From Methyloversatilis sp. XJ19-49 (GTDB taxonomy: Bacteria; Pseudomonadota; Gammaproteobacteria; Burkholderiales; Rhodocyclaceae): a stretch of 64,000 bases of DNA. Each line of letters opens with the position of its first letter. Position 1 is the first letter of the stretch. This document shows, in pieces, positions 34,776 to 43,578 of the stretch. The translations under genes were made by a program, and so were the position numbers. The stretch covers positions 478,626 to 542,625 of the forward strand of contig NZ_JANINI010000001.1 of NCBI RefSeq assembly GCF_024580145.1. The letters run 5' to 3'. The notes under the pieces are model-generated. The model was not told where the DNA came from. It was given only the letters and a program-made list of their open reading frames with translations, and did not search any database.

Positions 34776-36260
34776 ATGTCGTTTGAAGAACTCGGGCTCA
34801 TCCCCGAATTGCTGCGCGCTGTCGCAGACACTGGCTACACCGTGCCGACCCCCATTCAGGCCCAGGCCATTCCCATCGTGCTGGCGGGCCGTGACGTCAT
34901 GGGCGGCGCCCAGACCGGTACCGGCAAGACCGCCAGTTTCACGCTGCCACTGCTGCAGCGCCTTGCCCCGCACGCCAGCAGCTCGCCATCGCCCGCCCGC
35001 CACCCGGTACGCGCGCTGATCGTCTGCCCGACGCGCGAACTGGCGATGCAGGTGCACGAAAGCGTGCGCACCTACTCGAAGCACCTGCCGCTGCGCTCGG
35101 TGTGCATCTACGGCGGCGTGGACATGAAGGCGCAGGTGAAGGAGTTGCGCGAAGGCCGCGAGATCGTCGTCGCCACGCCGGGTCGCCTGCTCGATCATGT
35201 CGAAGGCAAGAGCATCGCGCTCGGGCAGGTGCAGATGCTGGTGCTGGACGAAGCCGACCGCATGCTGGACATGGGTTTCATCCCGGACATCAAGCGCATC
35301 CTTGCGCTGCTGCCCGCACAGCGGCAGAGCCTGCTGTTCTCGGCCACCTTCTCGGAAGAGATCAAGAAGCTTGCGCAGGCCATGTTGCGAGACCCGCAAC
35401 TGATCGAAGTCGCGCGCCGCAATGCCACGGCCGAAACCGTCACGCACAAGGTGCATGCCTGCGCGACCGACGACAAGCGTGCGCTGCTGACGCACCTGCT
35501 GACTCAGCCCGACTACGTGTCGCGTCAGGCGCTGGTGTTCGTCAACACGAAATTCGGCGCCAGCCGGCTCGCCGTACACCTGATCCGTCAGGGTGTGGCG
35601 GCGGACGCCATCCACGGCGACAAGAGCCAGCAGCAGCGCACCGAGGCGCTGGAAGCGTTCAAGAGCGGTGCTGTGCGCGTACTGGTTGCGACCGATGTCG
35701 CGGCGCGCGGTCTCGACATCGAGGACCTGCCCTTCGTCATCAATTTCGAGTTGCCGCACAACGCGGAAGATTATGTACATCGGATCGGCCGCACCGGGCG
35801 CGCCGGGCGCAGCGGCGAAGCCATTTCGCTGATGGCGCCGGAAGAGCGCGGTCGCGTGGCCGACATCGAAAAGCTGATCCGCAAGGAAATCGAGCCGGCG
35901 ACGCCGGAAGGCTTCGACCCCGGCCGCGCCCGGCAGCGCGAAGCGCGCGAATCGGGTCCGCGCGAGGGACGTGGTGGCGAGCGCCCGCGGGAGCGCCCCG
36001 TCAGCAGCGGTGATCGGCCGGAACGGCCCGAAGGCGCAGTCCGCCGCGGCCGGTCGTCGCCCGGCGACACCGGGCGTGCGCCGCGCAGTTCGCGTTCATC
36101 GGCCAGTCAGGTTGCGGCAGACGGTTTCGACTTCAGCAAGCCTTACGAATCACTGCCTTCCGGTGATGGCCCGACCGCAACGGCCGATGGCACCGCAGGC
36201 GGCGCTCGGCGTGGCAAGCGACAGGTTGCCGCATTGCTGGGCGGCAACGGCAAGCGCTGA
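34776..36260 (+). CDS. rhlE: DEAD-box RNA helicase, RhlE family
   Basis: A 494-residue ATP-dependent RNA helicase. The nine core motifs are in order: Q motif and GAQTGTGKTASFTLP (I) near residue 50, PTRELAMQVHES (Ia), TPGRLLDH, VLDEADRMLDMGF (II, DEAD) near 155, SATFSEEI (III) near 185, then HGDKSQQQRTEALE, ATDVAARGLDIEDL (V) and HRIGRTGRAGRSG (VI) near 340. A basic, Arg/Gly/Pro-rich C-terminal extension (residues about 390-470) is typical of RhlE. ATG 34776 (MSFEELGL) is the family start; an upstream in-frame ATG is unlikely. Confidence 0.95.
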   Translation: MSFEELGLIPELLRAVADTGYTVPTPIQAQAIPIVLAGRDVMGGAQTGTGKTASFTLPLLQRLAPHASSSPSPARHPVRALIVCPTRELAMQVHESVRTYSKHLPLRSVCIYGGVDMKAQVKELREGREIVVATPGRLLDHVEGKSIALGQVQMLVLDEADRMLDMGFIPDIKRILALLPAQRQSLLFSATFSEEIKKLAQAMLRDPQLIEVARRNATAETVTHKVHACATDDKRALLTHLLTQPDYVSRQALVFVNTKFGASRLAVHLIRQGVAADAIHGDKSQQQRTEALEAFKSGAVRVLVATDVAARGLDIEDLPFVINFELPHNAEDYVHRIGRTGRAGRSGEAISLMAPEERGRVADIEKLIRKEIEPATPEGFDPGRARQREARESGPREGRGGERPRERPVSSGDRPERPEGAVRRGRSSPGDTGRAPRSSRSSASQVAADGFDFSKPYESLPSGDGPTATADGTAGGARRGKRQVAALLGGNGKR

Positions 36261-36725
36261 ACACCGGGGCCGCCTTGCCCCGGCAAACCAACGAGTACGC
36301 AAGCCGGAAGAATTCATTCGACGAATACTTCGTCGGGATGGCGTTTGCGCCGCGCACAGCGCTGACGCGCCGTGGGCAGCGGTGACCGAACCCCGGATAA
36401 AACGGGGCGTCACCCGGCTCACGCCGGGACATACACTCTGGCGGACGTTCGATATCTGTACGAACGATTTGTAAAAATCGGTTGAAATCCGGACGGGTCA
36501 GCCGCTTGTGCGACCGTGACCGGACGTTGTCCGGCGCGAACGCAACCGTCCGCCTCGTTTCGTTACCCACGCCGCATCTGCACCCCGCCAGAAGACCTAC
36601 CCGCCGCAGGGCCTTTATCCGCGCGCCTCAGGGAAGGCATCACTTCTTCAGCGCTTTGCCACGCCTGCCGGAAAGGCCACCCATCGGGGGAGTCCGAGCC
36701 GGACTTTTGGCGCAAACCCGATAAA
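36261..36725. other. 465-base gene-free region after rhlE
   Basis: No convincing gene. It holds small dyads just after rhlE (CGACGAATACTTCGTCG at 36319, and CCCCGGATAAAACGGGG and CCCGGCTCACGCCGGG further on) that could slow transcription, but none has a T-run. The rest reads as 5' flank of the alcohol dehydrogenase gene, whose promoter begins at 36726. Confidence 0.5.
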
Positions 36726-36741
36726 TGGCATGCGTTTTGCA
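36726..36741 (+). promoter_or_regulatory. sigma-54 (-24/-12) promoter of the PQQ alcohol dehydrogenase
   Basis: TGGCATGCGTTTTGCA matches the consensus TGGCACG-N4-TTGCA at all but one position, with exactly 10 bases between GG and GC. It lies 74 bases before the ATG, leaving a transcription start near 36751 and a leader of about 64 bases. No other close match was found in the intergenic regions inspected. Confidence 0.78.
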
Positions 36742-36814
36742 ACACTTGGGCGTCGCTCGTTGCGACGAAAAATCCGACAGTCAGACGACTGATCCAAATT
36801 CGAGGAGACCATCC

Positions 36815-38572
36815 ATGAAAAGAACTGCTCTTGCAGCGCTCGCCCTCACTGCCTGCGCGCACAGCACCCTTGCGTATGCCGGTGTGACGGATGCCGACAT
36901 CGTGAACGACGCCAAGACCACCGGTAACGTTCTTTCGTGGGGCATGGGAACCGAAGGCCAGCGTTTCAGCCCGCTCAAGCAGATCACTCCGAAGAACGTG
37001 AAGCGCCTGGTGCCTGCCTGGTCGTACTCGTACGGCGGCGAGAAGCAGCGCGGTCAGGAAGCGCAACCGCTGGTCATCGATGGCAAGATGTTCATCACCG
37101 CCTCGTACTCACGCGTATTCGCGCTCGATGCCAAGACCGGCAAACGCCTGTGGACCTACGAACACCGCCTGCCCGAAGGCATCATGCCCTGCTGCGACGT
37201 GATCAACCGCGGCGCTGCGGCGTTCGACAACCTGATCATCTACGCAACGCTCGATGCACAGCTCATAGCACTCGACCAGAGCACCGGCAAGGTCGTGTGG
37301 AAGGAAAAGATCGACGACTACCAGGCCGGCTATTCGTCCTCGGCAGCGCCCATCATCGCCGGCGGTCTGCTGCTGACCGGCGTATCCGGCGGCGAGTTCG
37401 GCATCATCGGCCGCGTCGAGGCACGTGACCCGAAGACCGGCAAGATGGTGTGGATGCGCCCGACCATCGAAGGTCACATGGGCTACAGGTACGACGCCGA
37501 CGGCAACAAGACCGAAGCCGGCATCAGCGGCACGACCAATGCGACGTGGCCTGGCGACCTGTGGAAGGTCGGCGGCGCGGCTACGTGGCTCGGCGGCACC
37601 TACGACGCGAAGACCGGCCTCGCCTATTTCGGCACCGGCAACCCGGCGCCGTGGAACAGCCACCTGCGTCCCGGCGACAACCTGTACTCGTGCTCCACCG
37701 TTGCGATCGACGTCAAGACCGGCGAGATCAAGTGGCACTTCCAGAGCACGCCGAACGACGGCTGGGACTACGACGGCGTAAACGAATTCGTCACCTTCGA
37801 CATGGGTGGCAAGCGTATGGGCGGCAAGGCCGACCGCAACGGCTTCTTCTATGTGCTGGATGCCAACACCGGCAAGTTCGAGCGCGGCTTCCCGTTCGTG
37901 AAGGCGTTGAACTGGGCCAAGGGCCTGGATGAGAACGGTCGGCCGATCTATGACCCGGCAAACCGTCCGGGTGACCCGACCGCCAGTGGCGATGGCAAGA
38001 AGGGCAATGCCGTTTTCGCCACACCATCCTTCCTCGGCGGCAAGAACCAGATGCCGATGGCCTACAGCCCGGACACCGGTCTCTTCTACGTGCCGTCCAA
38101 TGAATGGGGCATGGAAATCTGGAACGAGCCGATCACCTACAAGAAGGGTGCGGCCTACCTGGGTGCCGGCTTCACGATCAAGACGCTTGACGCCAAGGAC
38201 ATCGGCGGCGACTACATCGGCGCGCTGCGTGCCGTCGATCCGAAGACCGGCAAGATCGTGTGGGAAGTACGCAACAACGCTCCGCTGTGGGGCGGCGCGA
38301 TGGTGACCCGCGGCGGTCTGGTGTTCTGGGGCACGCCCGAGGGTTACCTGAAGGCGGCCGACGCCAAGACCGGCAAGGAAGTGTGGTCCTTCCAGGTCGG
38401 CACCGGCATCGTCGCCCCCCCGATCACCTGGGACCAGGACGGCGAACAGTACGTTGCCGTGACGGCCGGCTGGGGCGGCGCAGTGCCGCTGTGGGGCGGT
38501 GACGTGGCCAAGAAAGTTGCGTACCTGAACCAGGGTGGCTCGATGTGGGTGTTCAAGCTGCTGAAGGATTGA
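36815..38572 (+). CDS. PQQ-dependent alcohol dehydrogenase with lanthanide-type active site
   Basis: A 585-residue periplasmic quinoprotein. A signal peptide (residues about 1-22) precedes an eight-bladed propeller, closest in sequence to ExaA/QEDH ([57 protein letters not shown]). The vicinal disulfide Cys126-Cys127 (MPCCDV), metal ligands Glu194 (SGGEFG) and Asn276 (GTGNPAPWN), catalytic Asp318 and Arg341 (ADRNGFF) are all present. Asp318 is followed two residues later by Asp320 (GWDYDGV). That extra Asp marks lanthanide-dependent enzymes (XoxF, ExaF/PedH) and is Ala or Ser in calcium enzymes. Substrate could be methanol or ethanol. GAGGAGA precedes the ATG. Confidence 0.93.
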   Translation: MKRTALAALALTACAHSTLAYAGVTDADIVNDAKTTGNVLSWGMGTEGQRFSPLKQITPKNVKRLVPAWSYSYGGEKQRGQEAQPLVIDGKMFITASYSRVFALDAKTGKRLWTYEHRLPEGIMPCCDVINRGAAAFDNLIIYATLDAQLIALDQSTGKVVWKEKIDDYQAGYSSSAAPIIAGGLLLTGVSGGEFGIIGRVEARDPKTGKMVWMRPTIEGHMGYRYDADGNKTEAGISGTTNATWPGDLWKVGGAATWLGGTYDAKTGLAYFGTGNPAPWNSHLRPGDNLYSCSTVAIDVKTGEIKWHFQSTPNDGWDYDGVNEFVTFDMGGKRMGGKADRNGFFYVLDANTGKFERGFPFVKALNWAKGLDENGRPIYDPANRPGDPTASGDGKKGNAVFATPSFLGGKNQMPMAYSPDTGLFYVPSNEWGMEIWNEPITYKKGAAYLGAGFTIKTLDAKDIGGDYIGALRAVDPKTGKIVWEVRNNAPLWGGAMVTRGGLVFWGTPEGYLKAADAKTGKEVWSFQVGTGIVAPPITWDQDGEQYVAVTAGWGGAVPLWGGDVAKKVAYLNQGGSMWVFKLLKD

Positions 38573-38599
38573 TCAAGAAGATCTGAAGACTCCTCCTTG

Positions 38600-38650
38600 C
38601 GCCCCGTTGTTGGGGCGACCGTAACCGGCGCCTTCTGGCGCCGGTTTTTT
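38600..38650 (+). terminator. tandem hairpins ending the alcohol dehydrogenase gene
   Basis: The first hairpin is CGCCCC-GTTGT-TGGGGCG (about 38600-38618). The second, AACCGGCGCC-TTCT-GGCGCCGGTT (38623-38646), is a perfect 10-bp stem followed by T residues. It separates the dehydrogenase from the downstream gene, which therefore likely has its own promoter or relies on read-through. Confidence 0.85.
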
Positions 38651-38740
38651 CTTTCCTGTCCGGTTTGTCGGCGCGCCTGCTGACCTGGCTGCCCGACAGA
38701 GCACTCCGTGCAACGTCCGCTGACGCCTGAGGGCGGCAAA

Positions 38741-38755
38741 CCGGTTGTTGCAACC
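38741..38755. promoter_or_regulatory. palindrome CGGTTG-TTG-CAACCG upstream of the XoxJ-like gene
   Basis: A perfect 6-bp inverted repeat around TTG, 77 bases before the start of the periplasmic gene. It is a plausible regulator site; the protein is unknown. Confidence 0.35.
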
Positions 38756-38831
38756 GATATCGGTCCGCCGTGCAAAAATGCGGGCTCGCGGGAAAACATC
38801 CCCGCACACACAATACCTCTGGAGACCAGGA

Positions 38832-39668
38832 ATGAAGAACAGATTCACCGCGCTGATGCTGTGCGCCGTCGTGTGGCTGGGCGGCTTCGCCGGCAGCGCA
38901 TGGGCGCAGGGCCGCGACCTCGACGAAGTTATCAAGAGCGGCCAGATCAAGGTTGCGCTGTACAAGGAGTTCGCCCCGTTCTCCGACATAAGTGCAGGCG
39001 GCATTGACGTTGACCTCGCCAAACTGCTGGCCGACCGGCTTGGCGTGAAGCTCGAAATCCTGTGGTTCTCGGCCGATGAAAACATGGACGATGACCTGCG
39101 CAACATGGTGTGGCGCGGTACCGTGCTCGGCTACGGCCCGGCCGATGTCATGCTGCATGTGCCCATCGACGCGACCTACACGGCGCGCAACGACAAGGCC
39201 ATGTTCTTAGCACCGTACTACCGCGAAAAGTTCGCCATCGCCCGCAATGTCGAGAAGATCGACAAGCTCGAATCGCTCGATGTCTTCCGCACCCAGCGCA
39301 TCGGCGTCGAAGTTGAAACCTACCCTGACACGGTGCTGCTGTCGGCGGACGGCGGCGCCTACCGCAACAACATCGGCCACTACAAATCGGCCGGCGAAGC
39401 GCTGGCAGCGATGAAGAACGGCGAAGTCAGTGCCGTGATGGGCATGCAGAGCGAGATGGAAGCAGGCATTGCCGGTACCAGCGGCTACGCGATTGGCGAC
39501 GTGCCGCTGCCGCTGGTCAATCGCCGTCAGTGGGTCATCGGCCTCGCGGTGAAGGCAGGCAACGAAAAGCTGGCCCAGTCGCTGCAGGCCGCGATGAACA
39601 GCATTGCCGAAAAGGGCGAACTGAAGGACATCTTCAAGCGCCACGGCGTCGAGTACCGCGCACCCTGA
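38832..39668 (+). CDS. XoxJ/MxaJ-like periplasmic binding protein
   Basis: A 278-residue exported protein with a signal peptide (MLCAVVWLGGFAGSAWA) and a family 3 solute-binding fold: IKVALYKEFAPFSD, GIDVDLAKLLADRLGVKLEI, then GPADVMLHVPIDATYTARND and FLAPYYREKFAIARN. The lack of any permease or ATPase gene and its place after a PQQ dehydrogenase fit the quinoprotein-associated binding proteins MxaJ and XoxJ, thought to help load or activate the enzyme. The exact role is unproven in general. GGAGACCAGG precedes ATG 38832. A cytochrome partner (XoxG-like) is not seen nearby. Confidence 0.8.
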   Translation: MKNRFTALMLCAVVWLGGFAGSAWAQGRDLDEVIKSGQIKVALYKEFAPFSDISAGGIDVDLAKLLADRLGVKLEILWFSADENMDDDLRNMVWRGTVLGYGPADVMLHVPIDATYTARNDKAMFLAPYYREKFAIARNVEKIDKLESLDVFRTQRIGVEVETYPDTVLLSADGGAYRNNIGHYKSAGEALAAMKNGEVSAVMGMQSEMEAGIAGTSGYAIGDVPLPLVNRRQWVIGLAVKAGNEKLAQSLQAAMNSIAEKGELKDIFKRHGVEYRAP

Positions 39669-39689
39669 TGCCCCTGCGTCGACCGACAG

Positions 39690-39720
39690 AAAAAAGCCCC
39701 GGATTTCCGGGGCTTTTTTT
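39690..39720. terminator. bidirectional rho-independent terminator
   Basis: AAAAAAGCCCCGG-ATTT-CCGGGGCTTTTTT: a 13-bp stem with an A-run on one side and a T-run on the other, so it can end transcripts from both strands. It lies between the XoxJ-like gene (plus) and the cupin gene (minus). Confidence 0.92.
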
Positions 39721-39751
39721 GTTCAACCTGCTGTCGGGTTGAAGTCCTGGC

Positions 39752-40027
39752 TCAGCTGTGCTTGTAGTGCTTGCGCAAGGGCTTCACCACTTCCCACATC
39801 GACTTCATGCCTTTCGGGAACACCACGAAGTCGCCGGCCTTGATCACCACCTTTTCGCCGCCCTGCGGCGTGACATGGATTTCGCCCTCGAGCAGATAGG
39901 CGCTTTCGGTCATGCCGAAATCGAGCGGAAACTTCGATACTTCCTTTTCCCAGATTTCCCAGCTCGACACGCCGAGTTGCTTGAGCTTGTCTTCCGACGG
40001 GTTGTGTTCAACGATGATTTGAGACAT
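39752..40027 (-). CDS. small cupin-fold protein
   Basis: A 91-residue single-domain cupin of the EutQ/DUF861-like type. The beta-barrel core is seen in SAYLLEGEIHVTPQGGEKVVIKAGDFVVFPKGMKSMWEV, where the first and second cupin motifs fall. The metal-binding His residues of classical cupins are reduced, so enzyme activity is uncertain. It uses ATG 40027, after GGGAATG; a start two codons earlier is possible. It converges on the XoxJ-like gene, with the terminator between. No function assigned. Confidence 0.82.
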   Translation of the reverse strand: MSQIIVEHNPSEDKLKQLGVSSWEIWEKEVSKFPLDFGMTESAYLLEGEIHVTPQGGEKVVIKAGDFVVFPKGMKSMWEVVKPLRKHYKHS

Positions 40028-40359
40028 GGTCATTCCCGGGTTGGTGATTGAAATAACAGCAAAAAAGACACGAGCGAAACTCAGGGAAATTGAGTTTTCC
40101 GGACAATCCGTGGCCCGCCTGAATGGATATAGCCGGACGCCGCGTGATCGGTACGCGACGCATCGTCACCACCGCTGCCGCACGTGTCAAGGCAGCCCCG
40201 GGCCGGATCGCAGAAACGAACCACATCGCTACGGCGCAACAGGGCATCCCATGCGCGAATTCCCGCGAACGGAACAGGTCGGGACTTCATTCCGCCGATC
40301 GCGCAGCGCAACGACAATCGACCTGCCTGGCGCGGACAACGTTCGCAAGCTGGCCGACG

Positions 40360-40449
40360 GTGGGAGCTGTTCCTGTGGGAGCTGTTCCTGTGGGAGCTGT
40401 TCCTGTGGGAGCTGTTCCTGTGGGAGCTGTTCCTGTGGGAGCTGTTCCT
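40360..40449. repeat. six exact copies of a 15-bp unit
   Basis: GTGGGAGCTGTTCCT repeated six times head-to-tail, without change, and joined directly to a REP doublet. The unit begins with the first eight bases of the REP (GTGGGAGC), as if the array grew by slippage at the element's 5' edge. It lies upstream of the pbpC 3' end, in the 557-base gap between the cupin gene and pbpC; apart from these repeats the gap has no gene. Confidence 0.95.
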
Positions 40450-40530
40450 GTGGGAGCGGCGGCCTCGCCGCGATACGCACGCTGCACAACGATGGCCGCG
40501 GCACGATCGCGACGAGGCCGCCGCTCCCAC
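40450..40530. repeat. REPIN-like doublet, third locus
   Basis: REP at 40450-40474 (GTGGGAGCGGCGGCC then TCGCCGCGAT) and an inverted copy at 40506-40530 with one mismatch (GCGACG instead of GCGGCG), 31 bases apart. The inner spacer matches the 16.8 kb element for its first 19 bases (ACGCACGCTGCACAACGA), so both derive from one ancestral doublet rather than from separate REPs. Confidence 0.9.
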
Positions 40531-40584
40531 AGGGGGCTGCACCGATCGCGGCGAGGCGGCCGGTGCCTCTCACGGCACCGGGGG

Positions 40585-42957
40585 TCAGCGCAAGGCTCGG
40601 GCATCGGCCGCCGGATCGAGCACGAACCTCACGCTGTGATGGCGTCCCTCGCCGTCCATCACGGTCAGCCGGTGTTCGCCGGGGTCGTCGAGCAGCAGTT
40701 TGCCACCGCCATTCGGCATCACCCTTCGTCCATCGAGCAGCCAATACACCGTGCCGTGCACACCGCGTACCGCAAGCTGCAACGACACATGGCGCTGATT
40801 TGGCGCGGGGCGCAGGCGCAAGCCATCGGTGAGGCCGACGATACGCAGCGTGGCGGCCGGTGCAGTATCGGCCGGCGCGCAGCCCGGTTGCCAGTCGGGC
40901 AGGCGCTGGTCGGCCGGCTGCCAGCCTGCGAGCCACGGTTGCAACAGCACCGGCCAGCGGGCGAACTCCTGCATTTGCCCATTGCCACAGCCCGACACCG
41001 TGCGCAGACCGCTGGTCGGATCGATCCACGCTGTCTGCCGCAGGCTGCTGCCGTCGATACGATCGGGTCGCGTCGGCGGTACGGCACCGGCGAGTGACCA
41101 GGCGCTGCGACGGCGATGGCACAGTGGCGCCAGCATGTCGGCGGCCGCAGTGCCCAGCGGCCAGCAAATGTCGATCGACTGCACCGACGCGGGCCGGTCG
41201 CGCGAAACAGGCGCTGCGCGCGGCAGCGCAGCGGCGATGTCCTTCAGCAGCGGCGCGGCTGCATTGGCACCGAAGAAGCCGGGATTGGGCGTACCGTCGG
41301 GTCGGCCTATCCATACGCCCAATGCATGGCGGCCGGCCACGCCGACCGCCCACGCGTCGCGAAAGCCGAAGCTGGTGCCGGTTTTCCAGGCCAGCGGCGC
41401 ATCGCCACCGCCTTCGATGAAGGGGCGATCCGGGTGACCGCCGCCTTCCAGAATGTCACGCACGATCCACGCTGCGCCCTCACTCATCAGGCGCGATTCG
41501 ACGCGCGGTGCATCCGGTGTGAGGCGAGGCGTGCCGGCGAGGCCGCCGGCAGCCAGCGCGCGGTAGGCGCCGACCAGTTCTTCCAGCGTGACTCCGGCGC
41601 CGCCCAGGATGAGGCTCAGGTTGGGCTGCTCTCCGGTCGCGATGCGCAGCTTGATGCCGCCCGTGGCGAGCCGCGCGGCGAAGCGCGACGGCGTGATCTG
41701 GTCCAGCAGGTCGACTGCCGGCACATTGAGAGAGCGCTGCAGCGCTTCGGCGGCGCTGACCGGCCCCGAAAAATCAGCCTGGAAATTACCCGGCTGATAG
41801 CCGCCGAAGGCCTGCGGCGCATCGATCAGCAGGCTTTCGGAGTGAATGAGGCCATCATCCAGCGCCATCGCATACAGGAAGGGCTTCAAAGTCGAGCCGG
41901 GCGAGCGCACGCCACGCACCATGTCAACGTGGGCGCTTCGCCCCGCATCGCTGAAATCGGCCGAGCCGGCATAGGCGCGCACCTCCAGTGTGTCGACATC
42001 CATCACCAGCGCTGCGATCGACACCTTCGGCGGCAGCACCGAGGCGCGGTCGGCCAGCAGGCGCTCGACCGTGGCCTGCAGTTCGCGGTCCAGCGTGCTG
42101 GCGACGCGGGTCAGGCCGCGTCGGTCCGACCGGCGCACCTGCCCGCGCAGACGTTCGGCCGCCAGCGGCGCCAGCCATCCGCCCTGCAGGCGCTGTGCGA
42201 TGACCGGTTCGATGCGCGCGTCGGCCACCAGCTCGGGTGTCCAGATGCCGAAGCTGGCCAGCCGGGTCAGCACGCGATCGCGCGCGACCTGCGCCACCTG
42301 CGGCGCGCGGTCCGGACGCAGGCGGCTGGGCGCACGCGGCAGGGTGGCAAGCAGCGCCGCTTCGGCATGGCTGAGATCTCGCGAGGGCTTGCCCAGGTAG
42401 GCGCGACTGGCCATCTCGACGCCTTCGACGATGCCACCCATTGGCGCATGATTCAGATACAGCGTGAGGATGTCGTCCTTTGACAGCCGCCATTCGAGCT
42501 GCAGCGCGCGCGCCATCTGGCGCAGCTTGCCGCGCGGCGTGCGCGGCATGGGTTCGAGAATGCGCGCGACCTGCATGGTGAGCGTGGAGCCGCCGGACAC
42601 GATGCGCCCGCTGTCCGCCCACTGCCAAGCGGCACGCGCCAGCGCGGCCGGATTGACGCCCGGATGCCAGCGGAACCAGCGGTCTTCATAGCCCAGTAAC
42701 GCCTCGACATAGCGAGGCGACACGTCGGCCAGCGTGACCGGATAGCGCCACGCGCCATCCGCACCCGGCCAGGCGCGCAGCGGGCTACCGTCGCGCGCCA
42801 GCACGATGAGACCGTCGTCCCGGCCGGGCAGCGGCGGCGGAAACAGGCAATCGAGCAGCCACAGCGCGCCGAAAAACAGCAATGCAACAAGGAGGACGCG
42901 ACTGAACAGGCGCCCGCTGCGTGGCGCCGCCGGATCGCTGACAGCCGGCACGGACAC
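40585..42957 (-). CDS. pbpC: penicillin-binding protein 1C
   Basis: A 790-residue inner-membrane bifunctional peptidoglycan synthase. One N-terminal membrane helix (LLVALLFFGALWLLDCLF) leads to the glycosyltransferase domain (EDRWFRWHPGVNPAALARA, GGSTLTMQVARIL) and then the transpeptidase: SPGSTLKPFLYAMA (SxxK), SLN (LQRSLNVPAVDLL) and KTGTS (AWKTGTSFGFRDAW). The C-terminal BiPBP_C domain follows. PbpC is often next to a secreted alpha-2-macroglobulin gene; none is here. GTG 42957 starts just after the stop of the upstream gene. Confidence 0.95.
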   Translation of the reverse strand: MSVPAVSDPAAPRSGRLFSRVLLVALLFFGALWLLDCLFPPPLPGRDDGLIVLARDGSPLRAWPGADGAWRYPVTLADVSPRYVEALLGYEDRWFRWHPGVNPAALARAAWQWADSGRIVSGGSTLTMQVARILEPMPRTPRGKLRQMARALQLEWRLSKDDILTLYLNHAPMGGIVEGVEMASRAYLGKPSRDLSHAEAALLATLPRAPSRLRPDRAPQVAQVARDRVLTRLASFGIWTPELVADARIEPVIAQRLQGGWLAPLAAERLRGQVRRSDRRGLTRVASTLDRELQATVERLLADRASVLPPKVSIAALVMDVDTLEVRAYAGSADFSDAGRSAHVDMVRGVRSPGSTLKPFLYAMALDDGLIHSESLLIDAPQAFGGYQPGNFQADFSGPVSAAEALQRSLNVPAVDLLDQITPSRFAARLATGGIKLRIATGEQPNLSLILGGAGVTLEELVGAYRALAAGGLAGTPRLTPDAPRVESRLMSEGAAWIVRDILEGGGHPDRPFIEGGGDAPLAWKTGTSFGFRDAWAVGVAGRHALGVWIGRPDGTPNPGFFGANAAAPLLKDIAAALPRAAPVSRDRPASVQSIDICWPLGTAAADMLAPLCHRRRSAWSLAGAVPPTRPDRIDGSSLRQTAWIDPTSGLRTVSGCGNGQMQEFARWPVLLQPWLAGWQPADQRLPDWQPGCAPADTAPAATLRIVGLTDGLRLRPAPNQRHVSLQLAVRGVHGTVYWLLDGRRVMPNGGGKLLLDDPGEHRLTVMDGEGRHHSVRFVLDPAADARALR

Positions 42958-43482
42958 TCAGCGCAAGCGCAGCGCGGCGCCGTTTCCAGGCGTAGGCGGC
43001 GGTGCCGGGTGGTGCATGTCGGCGTCTGTAGCAAGCCCGTCGATGCAACCATCGATATCGACAACGTCGACCACCTCGATCGCCTCGACCGCGCGCGCAT
43101 ACAGCCAGCAGGCGGTGGCGACCACGGCCACGGCGATCCACATGCCGAAAGGGTTGCGGCCGTCGCGCCGTCGCTGCGGGGGTGGGGGTGGCTGCCGATG
43201 CACGGACTGCTCGCCAGCGGGTGACGCCTCGTCCCGGGCCGAAGGACGTGGCACGTCCGGGATGTCGCTGATCGGATTGGCTTCCCAGCGTTCGATGACT
43301 GCCCGCCCCGCGCCAAAGTGGTGATCATCCACCATCAGCCGGATCAGGCCCGCAGCCGGCAGTTCTCCCATGCCGCCCTGCAGGAACTCACCGTGGATCA
43401 CCGCGGGCACGCCTTCCTGTGCCAGCAGATCCCTCAGCAGATGGGCTTCCACAAGGCTGGCCGCTTCGTAAAGGGTTTTCAT
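42958..43482 (-). CDS. DUF2007-type membrane-anchored protein
   Basis: A 174-residue protein. Residues 1-68 (KTLYEAASLVEAHLLRDLLAQEGVPAVIHGE...) form the DUF2007 domain, a small ferredoxin-like fold of unknown function. A Pro/Arg-rich linker and one membrane helix (GMWIAVAVVATACWLYA, about residues 112-130) follow, then an Asp-rich periplasmic tail. Its stop codon is directly followed by the GTG start of pbpC, so the two are co-transcribed. DUF2007 proteins are common but uncharacterised; a link with cell-wall synthesis is only positional. Confidence 0.72.
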   Translation of the reverse strand: MKTLYEAASLVEAHLLRDLLAQEGVPAVIHGEFLQGGMGELPAAGLIRLMVDDHHFGAGRAVIERWEANPISDIPDVPRPSARDEASPAGEQSVHRQPPPPPQRRRDGRNPFGMWIAVAVVATACWLYARAVEAIEVVDVVDIDGCIDGLATDADMHHPAPPPTPGNGAALRLR

Positions 43483-43578
43483 CGTGATCGGTGCACAGAG
43501 GATGAATGAAATGAAGGGTACATCACCGCCGCGGGCAGATCATGTTGCAGCGCTCACAGCGCGTCCGCAGAGCGGTCA

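Noticed and set aside
36482..36724. An 80-residue plus-strand frame before the alcohol dehydrogenase gene
   Set aside because: It is rich in Arg and Pro with no protein-like pattern or ribosome site, and it ends at the sigma-54 promoter.
36815..38572. Naming the PQQ dehydrogenase mdh2 or xoxF
   Set aside because: The sequence is closest to ExaA-type enzymes and I cannot place the clade without a tree, so I left the symbol empty.
40360..40449. The six 15-bp copies as a CRISPR array
   Set aside because: There are no spacers between the copies, and the unit is shorter than a CRISPR repeat; it is a simple tandem array.
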